From contig NZ_CP031716.1 of assembly GCF_001696605.3 (NCBI RefSeq), positions 3,286,001 through 3,350,000 on the forward strand: a stretch of 64,000 nucleotides of DNA, written 5' to 3'. Source of the DNA: Acinetobacter wuhouensis. Lineage in GTDB: Bacteria; Pseudomonadota; Gammaproteobacteria; Pseudomonadales; Moraxellaceae. Made by a program: the position numbers and the translations under genes. Numbering within the stretch: the first letter of the stretch is position 1; every line of letters begins with the position of its first letter. Positions 57,738-64,000 of the stretch are shown piece by piece. The notes under the pieces were generated by a model, which ran no database searches, was not told the origin of the DNA, and was given only the letters and a program-made list of their open reading frames with translations.

Positions 57738-57760
57738 AAAGATGTATTGCAAATACATAT
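57738..57760. promoter_or_regulatory. NsrR-like operator 1
   Basis: AAGATGTATTG-C-AAATACATATT matches the 11-1-11 inverted repeat bound by NsrR in enterobacteria. Its centre lies in the candidate -35 box of the globin gene. Confidence 0.7.
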
Positions 57761-57774
57761 TAATAGATGTATTT
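57746..57774 (+). promoter_or_regulatory. candidate promoter of the truncated flavohemoglobin gene
   Basis: TTGCAA (57746-57751), a 17-base spacer and TATTTT (57769-57774). The -35 lies inside operator 1 and the -10 inside operator 2, a classic repression arrangement. Confidence 0.5.
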
Positions 57775-57785
57775 TAAATATATCT
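57763..57785. promoter_or_regulatory. NsrR-like operator 2
   Basis: TAGATGTATTT-T-AAATATATCTT, a second 11-1-11 inverted repeat, centred 25 bases from operator 1 and 29 bases before the globin ATG. Confidence 0.7.
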
Positions 57786-57814
57786 TATAAAGCCAGATAA
57801 AAAGGTCTAGCCAA

Positions 57815-58576
57815 ATGACTCCACAACATATCGAACTCGTAAAATCTACTGTACCTGTCCTTCGTGAAAATGGCGTTGCATTGACAAGCTATTTTTATAA
57901 AAGAATGTTGGGGAATAATCCTGATTTAAACAATGTATTTAACCTTGATAGTCAAAATTCTGGTCGTCAACCACGTGCTTTAGCTGCGGCAGTTTTGGCT
58001 TATGCTGAAAATATTGAAAATCCGTCTGTATTGGCAAAAGCAGTTGAACATATCACTACAAAACATGTCAGCTTAGACATTCAGCCTGATCAATATTCAA
58101 TTGTTGGCGAGAATCTATTGCACTCGATTAGTGAAGTTTTAGATGTTCCTATGGATTCTGAACTGATCGCAGCGTGGAAAGCAGCATATTTACAATTGGC
58201 TGATATCTTGATTGGTGTTGAAAAGCAAAAATACGAAAACTTGGCTGCACAACAAGGTGGCTGGGCAGGTTGGAGAGCATTTGAAATCACTGAGATTGAA
58301 GTGGCTGAAAATGGCAAACTCTTTACCATTCGTAGTGCGGATCAACAAGCAACTGCTCAAGCAGACAACAATGAGTTTATTTCTGTAAAAGTAAAAGTAC
58401 CAAACAAAGGTATTGAGCAACCGCATCAATATACATTGTCTGCAAATACAGAGAATACTTATCAATTCTTAGTAAAACCTGAAGTCGACCATACTGAATA
58501 TTCAGTATCGAATATTCTTCTCGACAACTATAAAGTGGGTGATCAAGTACAAGTGACTGCACCTCAAGCCAAATAA
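57815..58576 (+). CDS. flavohemoglobin-like globin without the NAD domain
   Basis: The first about 140 residues of this 253-residue protein are a flavohemoglobin globin: Tyr28 (B10), Phe42 (CD1), Gln52 (E7), proximal His84 (F8) and Tyr94 are all in place. The residue matching Hmp Glu137, which hydrogen-bonds the proximal His, is Gln136. From GGWAGWRAFEIT onward it follows the FAD domain, but the RxYS flavin motif reads HQYT. The protein ends at VGDQVQVTAPQAK, where Hmp would enter the NAD domain; a full Hmp is about 400 residues. No NAD-domain code follows, and a terminator starts 34 bases later. A role in nitric oxide detoxification or sensing is inferred from the NsrR-like sites and adjacent nsrR. 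Confidence 0.85.
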   Translation: MTPQHIELVKSTVPVLRENGVALTSYFYKRMLGNNPDLNNVFNLDSQNSGRQPRALAAAVLAYAENIENPSVLAKAVEHITTKHVSLDIQPDQYSIVGENLLHSISEVLDVPMDSELIAAWKAAYLQLADILIGVEKQKYENLAAQQGGWAGWRAFEITEIEVAENGKLFTIRSADQQATAQADNNEFISVKVKVPNKGIEQPHQYTLSANTENTYQFLVKPEVDHTEYSVSNILLDNYKVGDQVQVTAPQAK

Positions 58577-58609
58577 GTTTGCATACAAACTTAACTCAAG
58601 CTAAAAATT

Positions 58610-58650
58610 GGCGGTATATGTATCACCCTCGTTCATATATCGCCTTTTTT
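58610..58650 (+). terminator. terminator of the globin gene
   Basis: GGCGGTATATG (58610-58620) and CATATATCGCC (58634-58644) pair with one G-T wobble, then six T. A smaller perfect hairpin TAAGTTTG-CATA-CAAACTTA precedes it at 58574-58593. Confidence 0.85.
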
Positions 58651-58893
58651 ATCTCAGCATAATGAGTACTCGAAGCAGTTTGAAACGGTAATTTAATCAT
58701 TTCACGCAATACACAGCCTTAATTCATCAAAGTTCTCATTAACCATTACTTAGGTGACTTATCAAAACATCTCTTTGATTATTGATAAGACAAACACTCT
58801 CCAACATGCTAATCTCTTAAAAATTTCTTTTCTTAACAGCATTTACACTCAAGACTGTTATTCAAATGTACATTTCAAAGTTTATTTAAGCTT
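58651..58893. other. nsrR upstream region
   Basis: The whole interval between the globin and nsrR genes is 317 bases, and beyond the terminator it holds no gene. A perfect 12-base palindrome AAATGTACATTT lies at 58864-58875, 18 bases before the nsrR start, and could be a regulatory half of an NsrR-type site. Confidence 0.4.
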
Positions 58894-59337
58894 ATGCAAC
58901 TCAACAAATTTACCGACTACGCACTTCGTATTTTGATGTATATCTCACAACCTAGAGATATACCTTATACCATTGCTGAAATCGCAGAGGATTTAAAAGT
59001 TTCACAAAACCATTTAGTGAAAATTGTGCATTTTATGGGTAAACAAGGTTGGCTGATCACCACACGCGGTAAAGGTGGTGGATTAAAATTAAATCCTGAA
59101 ATTTTAGAATTTCGCTTAGGCTATGTTGTGCGTATTTTACAAGGCGATCAACACATCGTTGAATGCAATACACCACCATGTGTGTTACGCCCGCGTTGTG
59201 GTCTGAAAGGCATTCTGGATCATGCTGTTGAAGATTTTTATAAAAGCTTAGATAAATACACAGTTGCTGAAGTTTTAGCAACGCCACCGCAACAACAAAA
59301 ACAAGTCAGCTCGCCGATTCCAAATTTAAACTTATAA
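58894..59337 (+). CDS. nsrR: NsrR, Rrf2-family nitric-oxide-sensing repressor
   Basis: The 147-residue Rrf2 repressor's iron-sulfur cluster reacts with nitric oxide, releasing DNA. It starts MQLNKFTDYALRILMYISQP, has the winged helix (TIAEIAEDLKVSQNHLVKIV then FMGKQGWLITTRGKGGGL), and three cluster ligands Cys91, Cys96 and Cys102 in ECNTPPCVLRPRC, the same positions as in E. coli NsrR. Its likely targets in this window are the two operators at 57738-57785 before the globin gene. Confidence 0.93.
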   Translation: MQLNKFTDYALRILMYISQPRDIPYTIAEIAEDLKVSQNHLVKIVHFMGKQGWLITTRGKGGGLKLNPEILEFRLGYVVRILQGDQHIVECNTPPCVLRPRCGLKGILDHAVEDFYKSLDKYTVAEVLATPPQQQKQVSSPIPNLNL

Positions 59338-59435
59338 ATTTCCGAAGTTTCCTCAATAAAACATTGCAAAATTCGCTTGAATCTTCGACTTCCTTTATAA
59401 TGCACTATGTTCATCCGTTTAATTGAAGTTGAAGT

Positions 59436-60290
59436 ATGCATCGCAGCAGTGGAAAGTCTAAAAACAGTAAGACCTCAAATGCCCCTAAACAAAAGATTAG
59501 CTATGAAAAAAAGGCTGATCCTGCGATTTCAGAATACTCAACTTCATCTTTGAACTGGTTGCGTAAAGCTGAATTCCTTATGAGTGCGCCAAAGCTCAAC
59601 CTTTGTGTAGAAGACACAGGTTATGAGATTGCTTTTGCAGGTCGTTCAAATGCAGGTAAATCAAGCGCGATTAATGCCCTGACCAATCAAAAGCAATTGG
59701 CTCGTGCATCAAAGCGTCCTGGTCGTACCCAAATGATTAACTTTTTCAGTTTGGGCAATCCCGATCAACGCCTAGTCGACTTACCTGGTTATGGCTACGC
59801 AGCCGTACCTGAAGCCATGAAAATCGTGTGGCAAAAAGAACTTGAGAATTACTTAATCCATCGTAAGAGCTTACAAGGTCTGGTATTGCTCATGGATATT
59901 CGCCATCCATTACAACACTTCGATGTGATGATGTTGGAATGGGCACATTCTCGTCATTTATTTGTCCATGTCCTTTTAACCAAAGCTGACAAACTCAATC
60001 GTGGTCCCGCATCTACTGCATTACAAGAAGTGAAAGCTGCATTGAAGAAAATGAAATTGAGTTTCTCAATTCAATTGTTCTCATCACTTAATAAACAAGG
60101 TTTAGAAGAACTGGCTTCGGTGATGGCAGGTCGTTTGAACTATACCTTAGACAAAACCATCGGTTTTGACCTTGATTCTATTCCAGAAGCCAGTGCAGAT
60201 GATGTTGAAGAAGACGCTTTTGAGCAAGACTATGTGCTTGATGAAGCATCACACTCAGAACAAATCGTGGATGAAAATGCAAACAAATAA
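59436..60290 (+). CDS. engB: ribosome biogenesis GTPase EngB (YsxC/YihA)
   Basis: Essential GTPase needed for late 50S assembly. It has G1 GRSNAGKS (residues 69-76), the G2 region with KRPGRTQMINFF, G3 DLPGYG, and G4 TKADKL. At 284 residues it is longer than the usual about 200: there is an extra basic, Ser/Lys-rich N-terminal stretch of about 45 residues before LMSAPKLNL, and an acidic C-terminal extension of about 40 residues. An internal ATG at residue 49 would give a core-like start, but family members normally include several residues before MSAP. Confidence 0.94.
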   Translation: MHRSSGKSKNSKTSNAPKQKISYEKKADPAISEYSTSSLNWLRKAEFLMSAPKLNLCVEDTGYEIAFAGRSNAGKSSAINALTNQKQLARASKRPGRTQMINFFSLGNPDQRLVDLPGYGYAAVPEAMKIVWQKELENYLIHRKSLQGLVLLMDIRHPLQHFDVMMLEWAHSRHLFVHVLLTKADKLNRGPASTALQEVKAALKKMKLSFSIQLFSSLNKQGLEELASVMAGRLNYTLDKTIGFDLDSIPEASADDVEEDAFEQDYVLDEASHSEQIVDENANK

Positions 60291-60336
60291 ATAAAATGTG
60301 CATTGTCTAACAAAATTCATCACATATTGATACTCG

Positions 60337-60377
60337 AATGTCCTAAATTGCTAATAACTATTTAGGACATTTTTTTA
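60337..60377 (+). terminator. terminator of engB
   Basis: AATGTCCTAAAT (60337-60348) and ATTTAGGACATT (60360-60371) are perfect 12-bp arms followed by a T-run. Confidence 0.88.
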
Positions 60378-60427
60378 TACTTAAAACATAGAGTGTGAAA
60401 TCAAGATAGAAAAATTAGGACACTGTG

Positions 60428-61372
60428 ATGAAATTATTATCGAAATTAAAAAACAGTAAGATTGGATCGTCTATTCAATATCATATCAAACCACGTAAAG
60501 TGAAGTTTGAATGGCAAGATACCCCGATTGATTGGATTCCAAATCAGCCATTTACCAGTTATTTCATTAATGAAATTAACAACATTCTACCTGCGGGTGA
60601 GTTTTGGTTCTGCCGTTTATACAACCGCGTATTGCCTAAAGTGACCGATGAAAAATTGGCTGAGGATGTTCGTGCATTCATTCGCCAAGAAGCGATGCAT
60701 GCTCAAGCCCATGTTTCTGCAAATAAAGAATACCTCACTGTACGTAACATCGATATTCAACGTAACTTAGATGTGATGGATTTCCTTTTTGGTAAATTAC
60801 TTGCAGATAAGCCATTTGGTCTTAATGTTCCCAAAGTTCTTGATCATCAATGGGATTTATTCCGTGTTGGTATTGTAGCAACCGTAGAACACATGACTTG
60901 TGTACTTGGAAAATATGCTCTTTATAATACCGAATGGGAAAAGTTAGGTGCAGATCCGAATATGCTTGATTTGATCAAATGGCATGGTGCAGAAGAAATT
61001 GAACACCGTACAGTTGCATTTGATTTATATCGTCACTTAGGTGGTGGTTATATTTCGCGTTATTATCAAAGTGTCATCGCAATCATTGCTATTTTGGGCT
61101 TATGGGTCGATGGTGCTGCACATATCATGGGGCAAGACCCACGTTTTGCAGATAAGAAACCTGCCTTTTATAAGCCGTGGATTTGGCGTGAGTGGGCAGC
61201 AATTGCACAGAAAGACAATCGCATCATGCCACACCCACTTTGGTTAGTATCACAGCAATTGGGTTATTTAATGCCGTGGTATGATCCTGTTCATGAAGCG
61301 AAGACTGAAGATGCTATTGCATATTTAGATCAGTCTCCTGCTGCTAAGCGTGCCTTACCAAAAGTTGCTTAA
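60428..61372 (+). CDS. predicted metal-dependent hydrolase (PF10118, ferritin-like di-iron)
   Basis: The 314-residue protein of the DUF2320/PF10118 type is helical. It has repeated Glu and Glu-x-x-His motifs that can bind two irons: AGEFWFCRLY, RQEAMHAQAH, TVEHMTC and GAEEIEHRTVAF. One hydrophobic helix at about 220-240 (IAIIAILGLWVDGAAHI) may touch the membrane. Activity is unknown; the fold suggests an oxygen-activating di-iron enzyme rather than a hydrolase. The ATG at 60428 has AGGA 7 bases upstream, better placed than the GTG at 60425. Terminator at 61400. Confidence 0.82.
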   Translation: MKLLSKLKNSKIGSSIQYHIKPRKVKFEWQDTPIDWIPNQPFTSYFINEINNILPAGEFWFCRLYNRVLPKVTDEKLAEDVRAFIRQEAMHAQAHVSANKEYLTVRNIDIQRNLDVMDFLFGKLLADKPFGLNVPKVLDHQWDLFRVGIVATVEHMTCVLGKYALYNTEWEKLGADPNMLDLIKWHGAEEIEHRTVAFDLYRHLGGGYISRYYQSVIAIIAILGLWVDGAAHIMGQDPRFADKKPAFYKPWIWREWAAIAQKDNRIMPHPLWLVSQQLGYLMPWYDPVHEAKTEDAIAYLDQSPAAKRALPKVA

Positions 61373-61399
61373 TATAAAACGCTACTAATCAATCATATT

Positions 61400-61436
61400 A
61401 GCCCTATACGAAAACTGCTTCGTCTAGGGCTTTTTT
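61400..61436 (+). terminator. terminator of the PF10118 gene
   Basis: AGCCCTA-T-ACGAA pairs with TTCGT-C-TAGGGCT around a 6-base loop, then T-run. Confidence 0.8.
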
Positions 61437-61507
61437 ATTAAAAACAGTGTGACATTGACTATATTTTATGCTTAAAATCCAATCGCCTTAATTTATAAGC
61501 AAGCATA

Positions 61508-62035
61508 ATGATTAAATTTATACTCAAGTTATTTAATAAGTTTTTCAACTTTAACTCGCATAAATCACAAGAAACAAGCAAGCAACCCTTAGTTTCAACG
61601 GATGAACAGCGCATTTCTTATTCACCTCAACTCATCCCATCTTTAAAGCATGATCATCAAAATTTAGTAGAATTATACAGTAAAATTTCAATCCTCCTGC
61701 ACACACAACGCTATGTAGAAATCGAGGATATCCTCAGTTCACTTAAAACAGAATTTAACCGCCACATCATGCAAGAAAACGTCAGTTTTTATTGTTATTT
61801 AGAACAGCAGTTTGCTGATGATGCCAATCACATGGAAACCATTCGCGACTATCGTAAAGAGATGAATGGCATCTCACATGCATTTATTAAATTTATTAAG
61901 AAATGGCAAAGTGATGTGATCACTGCACAAAACGCTCAAGCATTTCGAGAGGAATATGATGCTATTGGTGTTGTATTGGCTCAACGAATCAACAGCGAAG
62001 AAAATCACTTATACCCTTTATACCACCCTTCTTAA
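61508..62035 (+). CDS. hemerythrin-domain protein
   Basis: The 175-residue four-helix protein has candidate iron ligands His48/Asp49/His50 in LKHDHQNLV, His86 and Glu90 in FNRHIMQENV, and Glu165/His167 in NSEENHLYPLY. The domain fits HHE/hemerythrin cation-binding proteins. An N-terminal basic, Phe-rich stretch (about 1-20) is of unclear role. Hemerythrin-like proteins in NsrR regulons (YtfE) repair iron-sulfur clusters after nitric oxide stress; this one lacks the extra N-terminal domain of YtfE, so the link is only suggestive. Terminator at 62101. Confidence 0.8.
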   Translation: MIKFILKLFNKFFNFNSHKSQETSKQPLVSTDEQRISYSPQLIPSLKHDHQNLVELYSKISILLHTQRYVEIEDILSSLKTEFNRHIMQENVSFYCYLEQQFADDANHMETIRDYRKEMNGISHAFIKFIKKWQSDVITAQNAQAFREEYDAIGVVLAQRINSEENHLYPLYHPS

Positions 62036-62100
62036 ATCTAGCTTTGATCATTCAAATACTCAGTAAATGCCTTAACTAAAAAAATTTAAGACAAATCAAA

Positions 62101-62126
62101 AAAGCAGGATTCAATCCTGCTTTTTT
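62101..62126. terminator. terminator between the hemerythrin and symporter genes
   Basis: AAAGCAGGAT (62101-62110), loop TCA, ATCCTGCTTT (62114-62123), then T-run. Confidence 0.85.
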
Positions 62127-62225
62127 ATGGCGATTCTGTGTCCCATCCTGAAATAAGTTTACACATTAGAGACTTATTCCATTCTTCCTATCCAATAAAA
62201 ATTAACAACTTAGTTTCTGAACCAT

Positions 62226-63476
62226 TTAAGACGGCTCTCCCATATCTCGCGTATTCCGATCTACTACTACACTGATCATCATATCGCCTTGGACATTCAC
62301 CACGGTTCGTACAGTATCTAAAATACGGTCAATCGGTAAGAGAATCGCAATCGCTTCAGCAGGCAAACCGACAGACTGTAGCACCATGATCATGGTCACC
62401 ATCCCTGCACTTGGAATCCCTGGTGCACCCAAAGAGGCAATCATTGCGGTTAAACAGACAATAATTTGTTGGGTAATGGATAATTCCAGCCCCATTAAAT
62501 TGGCAATAAATAGAGCAGCAGCCGCTTCATAGAGTGCCGTGCCATCCATATTCAACTGTGAACCAAAAGGAATCACAAAACCTGCGATTTGCGGACGTAC
62601 ACCTAGATTTTCTTGAGTACATTTCAAACTTAAAGGCATGGTTGCCGAACTTGAACTAGTGGCAAATGCGGTAATCAACGCAGCACGCGTGCCTTTAAAA
62701 AAAGTGATTGGATTCATTTTGCCAAAAATCCACAGCAACAACGGCAATACCACCACGCCATGAAAAATCGTCGTACCTGTCACCACAACGGCGAACTCAG
62801 CCAAACGACTGAGAATCGAAATATCTTCAGTGGCGATTAATTTTGCCATCAAGGCAAAAATACCAATCGGGGCAACTTTCATTACCCAACCGACGAGCAT
62901 CATCATGATGTCGAAAAATTGACGTGCTAACTGTTTTATACCATTAAAACGCTCACCACCCTGCACCAAAGCCAAACCAAGCAACAATGCAAATAAAACC
63001 ACCGCAAGGACATTCCCCTCACTAAATGCTTTAAATGGATTGATCAATGTATTTTGAATAAAGTTTGTTAAAAAGGAACTCGGTGTCAGTGTATCTGGGC
63101 TTTTATGGTTATTCATTGCTTCTTGGAATAATGCAATATCAACACCTTGCCCAACGTTGAATAGATGTGTCGATGCTAAACCTAGAATCAATGCCAAAGT
63201 GGTTGTGGTCACACAACACGCCAAAGTAATTTTCCAAACTCGGCTCAGTTGATGCCCTGCTTCCAAGTTAGAAACACCAACTAGGATTGAACTGAAAATC
63301 AGTGGTACTAATAGCATTTTCAATAAGCCAATGAAAATGCTACTGGCAATGCTTAAACCATAAATACTGTTCTCTAAAAATTGTGTATTTGGAAATTGAT
63401 TAAGTAAAAATCCAAAGGCAACACCAAGAATGGCGGCAACAAAAATTTGGGTGTTTAGGCTGATCTTCACGGACAA
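62226..63476 (-). CDS. dicarboxylate/amino-acid:cation symporter (DAACS family)
   Basis: The 416-residue inner-membrane symporter for glutamate, aspartate or C4-dicarboxylates has eight helices and two re-entrant loops. It has the first hairpin TAFATSSSSATMPLSLKC, the cation-binding NMDGTALYEA, the second hairpin APGIPSAGMVTMIMVLQ, and DRILDTVRTVVNVQGD with the Arg that usually marks acidic substrates. GltP-like is the nearest named group, but I do not assign a symbol. It stands alone between two terminators. Confidence 0.92.
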   Translation of the reverse strand: MSVKISLNTQIFVAAILGVAFGFLLNQFPNTQFLENSIYGLSIASSIFIGLLKMLLVPLIFSSILVGVSNLEAGHQLSRVWKITLACCVTTTTLALILGLASTHLFNVGQGVDIALFQEAMNNHKSPDTLTPSSFLTNFIQNTLINPFKAFSEGNVLAVVLFALLLGLALVQGGERFNGIKQLARQFFDIMMMLVGWVMKVAPIGIFALMAKLIATEDISILSRLAEFAVVVTGTTIFHGVVVLPLLLWIFGKMNPITFFKGTRAALITAFATSSSSATMPLSLKCTQENLGVRPQIAGFVIPFGSQLNMDGTALYEAAAALFIANLMGLELSITQQIIVCLTAMIASLGAPGIPSAGMVTMIMVLQSVGLPAEAIAILLPIDRILDTVRTVVNVQGDMMISVVVDRNTRDMGEPS

Positions 63477-63567
63477 TAACTATATTTATTTTCAGTTTTT
63501 AAACTATGCCATTGAAGTTATTTAGAATCGAGCATTTTTTTGTCACAAGCTCTGCTTTAAAATAGAA

Positions 63568-63589
63568 AAGCCATCTCGAAAGATGGCTT
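63568..63589 (-). terminator. terminator of the second TesB-like gene
   Basis: AAGCCATCT-CGAA-AGATGGCTT, perfect 9-bp arms, 26 bases after the stop on the minus strand. Confidence 0.75.
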
Positions 63590-63614
63590 AGTTCTAGTGA
63601 AATAGAATCACAAC

Positions 63615-64000
63615 TTATCTTGGTTCAATTTCACGGGTACGCATCAAGCCTTCTTGAACTGTACTACACACCAACTCACCACCTTGCCACATACGACCAT
63701 GGCTCAAACCACGAGAACTTGCTGTCACCGTGGCTTCCATGTCGTACAACATCCATTCATCTGCTTTCACTGGCTTATGGAAATAAATTGCGTGGTCAAT
63801 ACTGGCGATTTGTAAACTTGGAGTTAAATAGCTCACGCCATGCGGACGCAAAGCGGTGGTCATAAATGAATAATCTGAATAGAACGCAATGATCGCTTGA
63901 TTCAATGCCACATCATTCGCCAATTCTGGAGGAAGCTTGTCATAAGCTTTCATATAATAAGCATTAGACGGCGCTTCAGGCTGTGGCTGAAAAGGATTGC
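63615..64000 (-). CDS. acyl-CoA thioesterase II-like protein, C-terminal part (cut by window edge)
   Basis: The frame is open to the right edge, so the start lies beyond the window. The visible 128 residues are the second hotdog half of a TesB-family enzyme: AFYSDYSFMTTALRPHGVSY, SIDHAIYFH with the Asp, TASSRGLSHGRMW and VQEGLMR with the Gln. It is a paralogue of the gene at 1135 and is clearly diverged from it (for example LSHGRMW against INYGQFW). Confidence 0.88.
   Translation of the reverse strand, partial: NPFQPQPEAPSNAYYMKAYDKLPPELANDVALNQAIIAFYSDYSFMTTALRPHGVSYLTPSLQIASIDHAIYFHKPVKADEWMLYDMEATVTASSRGLSHGRMWQGGELVCSTVQEGLMRTREIEPR

Overview
The window looks like a chromosomal segment of an AT-rich gammaproteobacterium, most probably an Acinetobacter (Moraxellaceae). 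This is inferred from the low GC content, an AlmA-type long-chain alkane monooxygenase directly behind the alpha ribosomal operon, a rhombosortase, a TatT-type lipoprotein near a TRAP permease, and the uninterrupted S10-spc-alpha cluster. No phage, insertion sequence, CRISPR array or integrase is visible, so most of it is core genome with small accessory patches.

Layout. 1-8.3 kb: housekeeping and transport genes (end of a DUF3108 gene, xpt, a TesB thioesterase, wrbA, a YihY membrane protein, an EamA exporter divergent from an AraC regulator) plus two odd small genes, one a zinc ribbon split by a glycine zipper and one a leucine-rich-repeat protein. 8.3-9 kb: a TetR regulator and a membrane protein, each preceded by a matching inverted-repeat operator. 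9.1-14.6 kb: a Tmm-like flavin monooxygenase, a gene-free stretch with a compound hairpin element, a FAH-family hydrolase, a YcxB-like protein, and a secreted SRPBCC protein with a lipoprotein. 14.7-20.2 kb: three identical tRNA-Arg(ACG) genes and one tRNA-Ser(GCT). The first two tRNA-Arg copies flank an amino-acid ABC importer and three unrecognised genes. 20.4-28.2 kb: rnr, two hypothetical genes, prlC, a YheV-like zinc ribbon and an EamA exporter. 28.3-34.1 kb: a fused TRAP permease, rhombosortase, a TatT lipoprotein, an unreported 53-residue membrane protein, and the sdhE-ygfX pair. 34.2-38.1 kb: a long-chain-type acyl-CoA dehydrogenase, a PhyH dioxygenase with an overlapping TetR gene, and a hypothetical gene. 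38.1-39.6 kb: almA.

39.8-53.6 kb is the minus-strand S10-spc-alpha supercluster (rpsJ to rplQ, 27 genes including secY, rpoA and the short rpmJ and rpmD). It has a clear promoter with an about 165-nt leader ahead of rpsJ, a terminator after rplQ, and hairpins exactly where E. coli divides S10 from spc and spc from alpha.

53.7-64 kb carries a glutamine amidotransferase, a MetC-like lyase, a HerA-like ATPase, a nitric-oxide-response locus, engB, a di-iron protein, a hemerythrin, a DAACS symporter and the end of a second TesB gene. The nitric-oxide locus is the most unusual part. A flavohemoglobin that stops after its FAD-like domain, with the FAD-binding Arg and the proximal-pocket Glu replaced, sits behind two tandem NsrR-like operators that cover its promoter, with nsrR just downstream.
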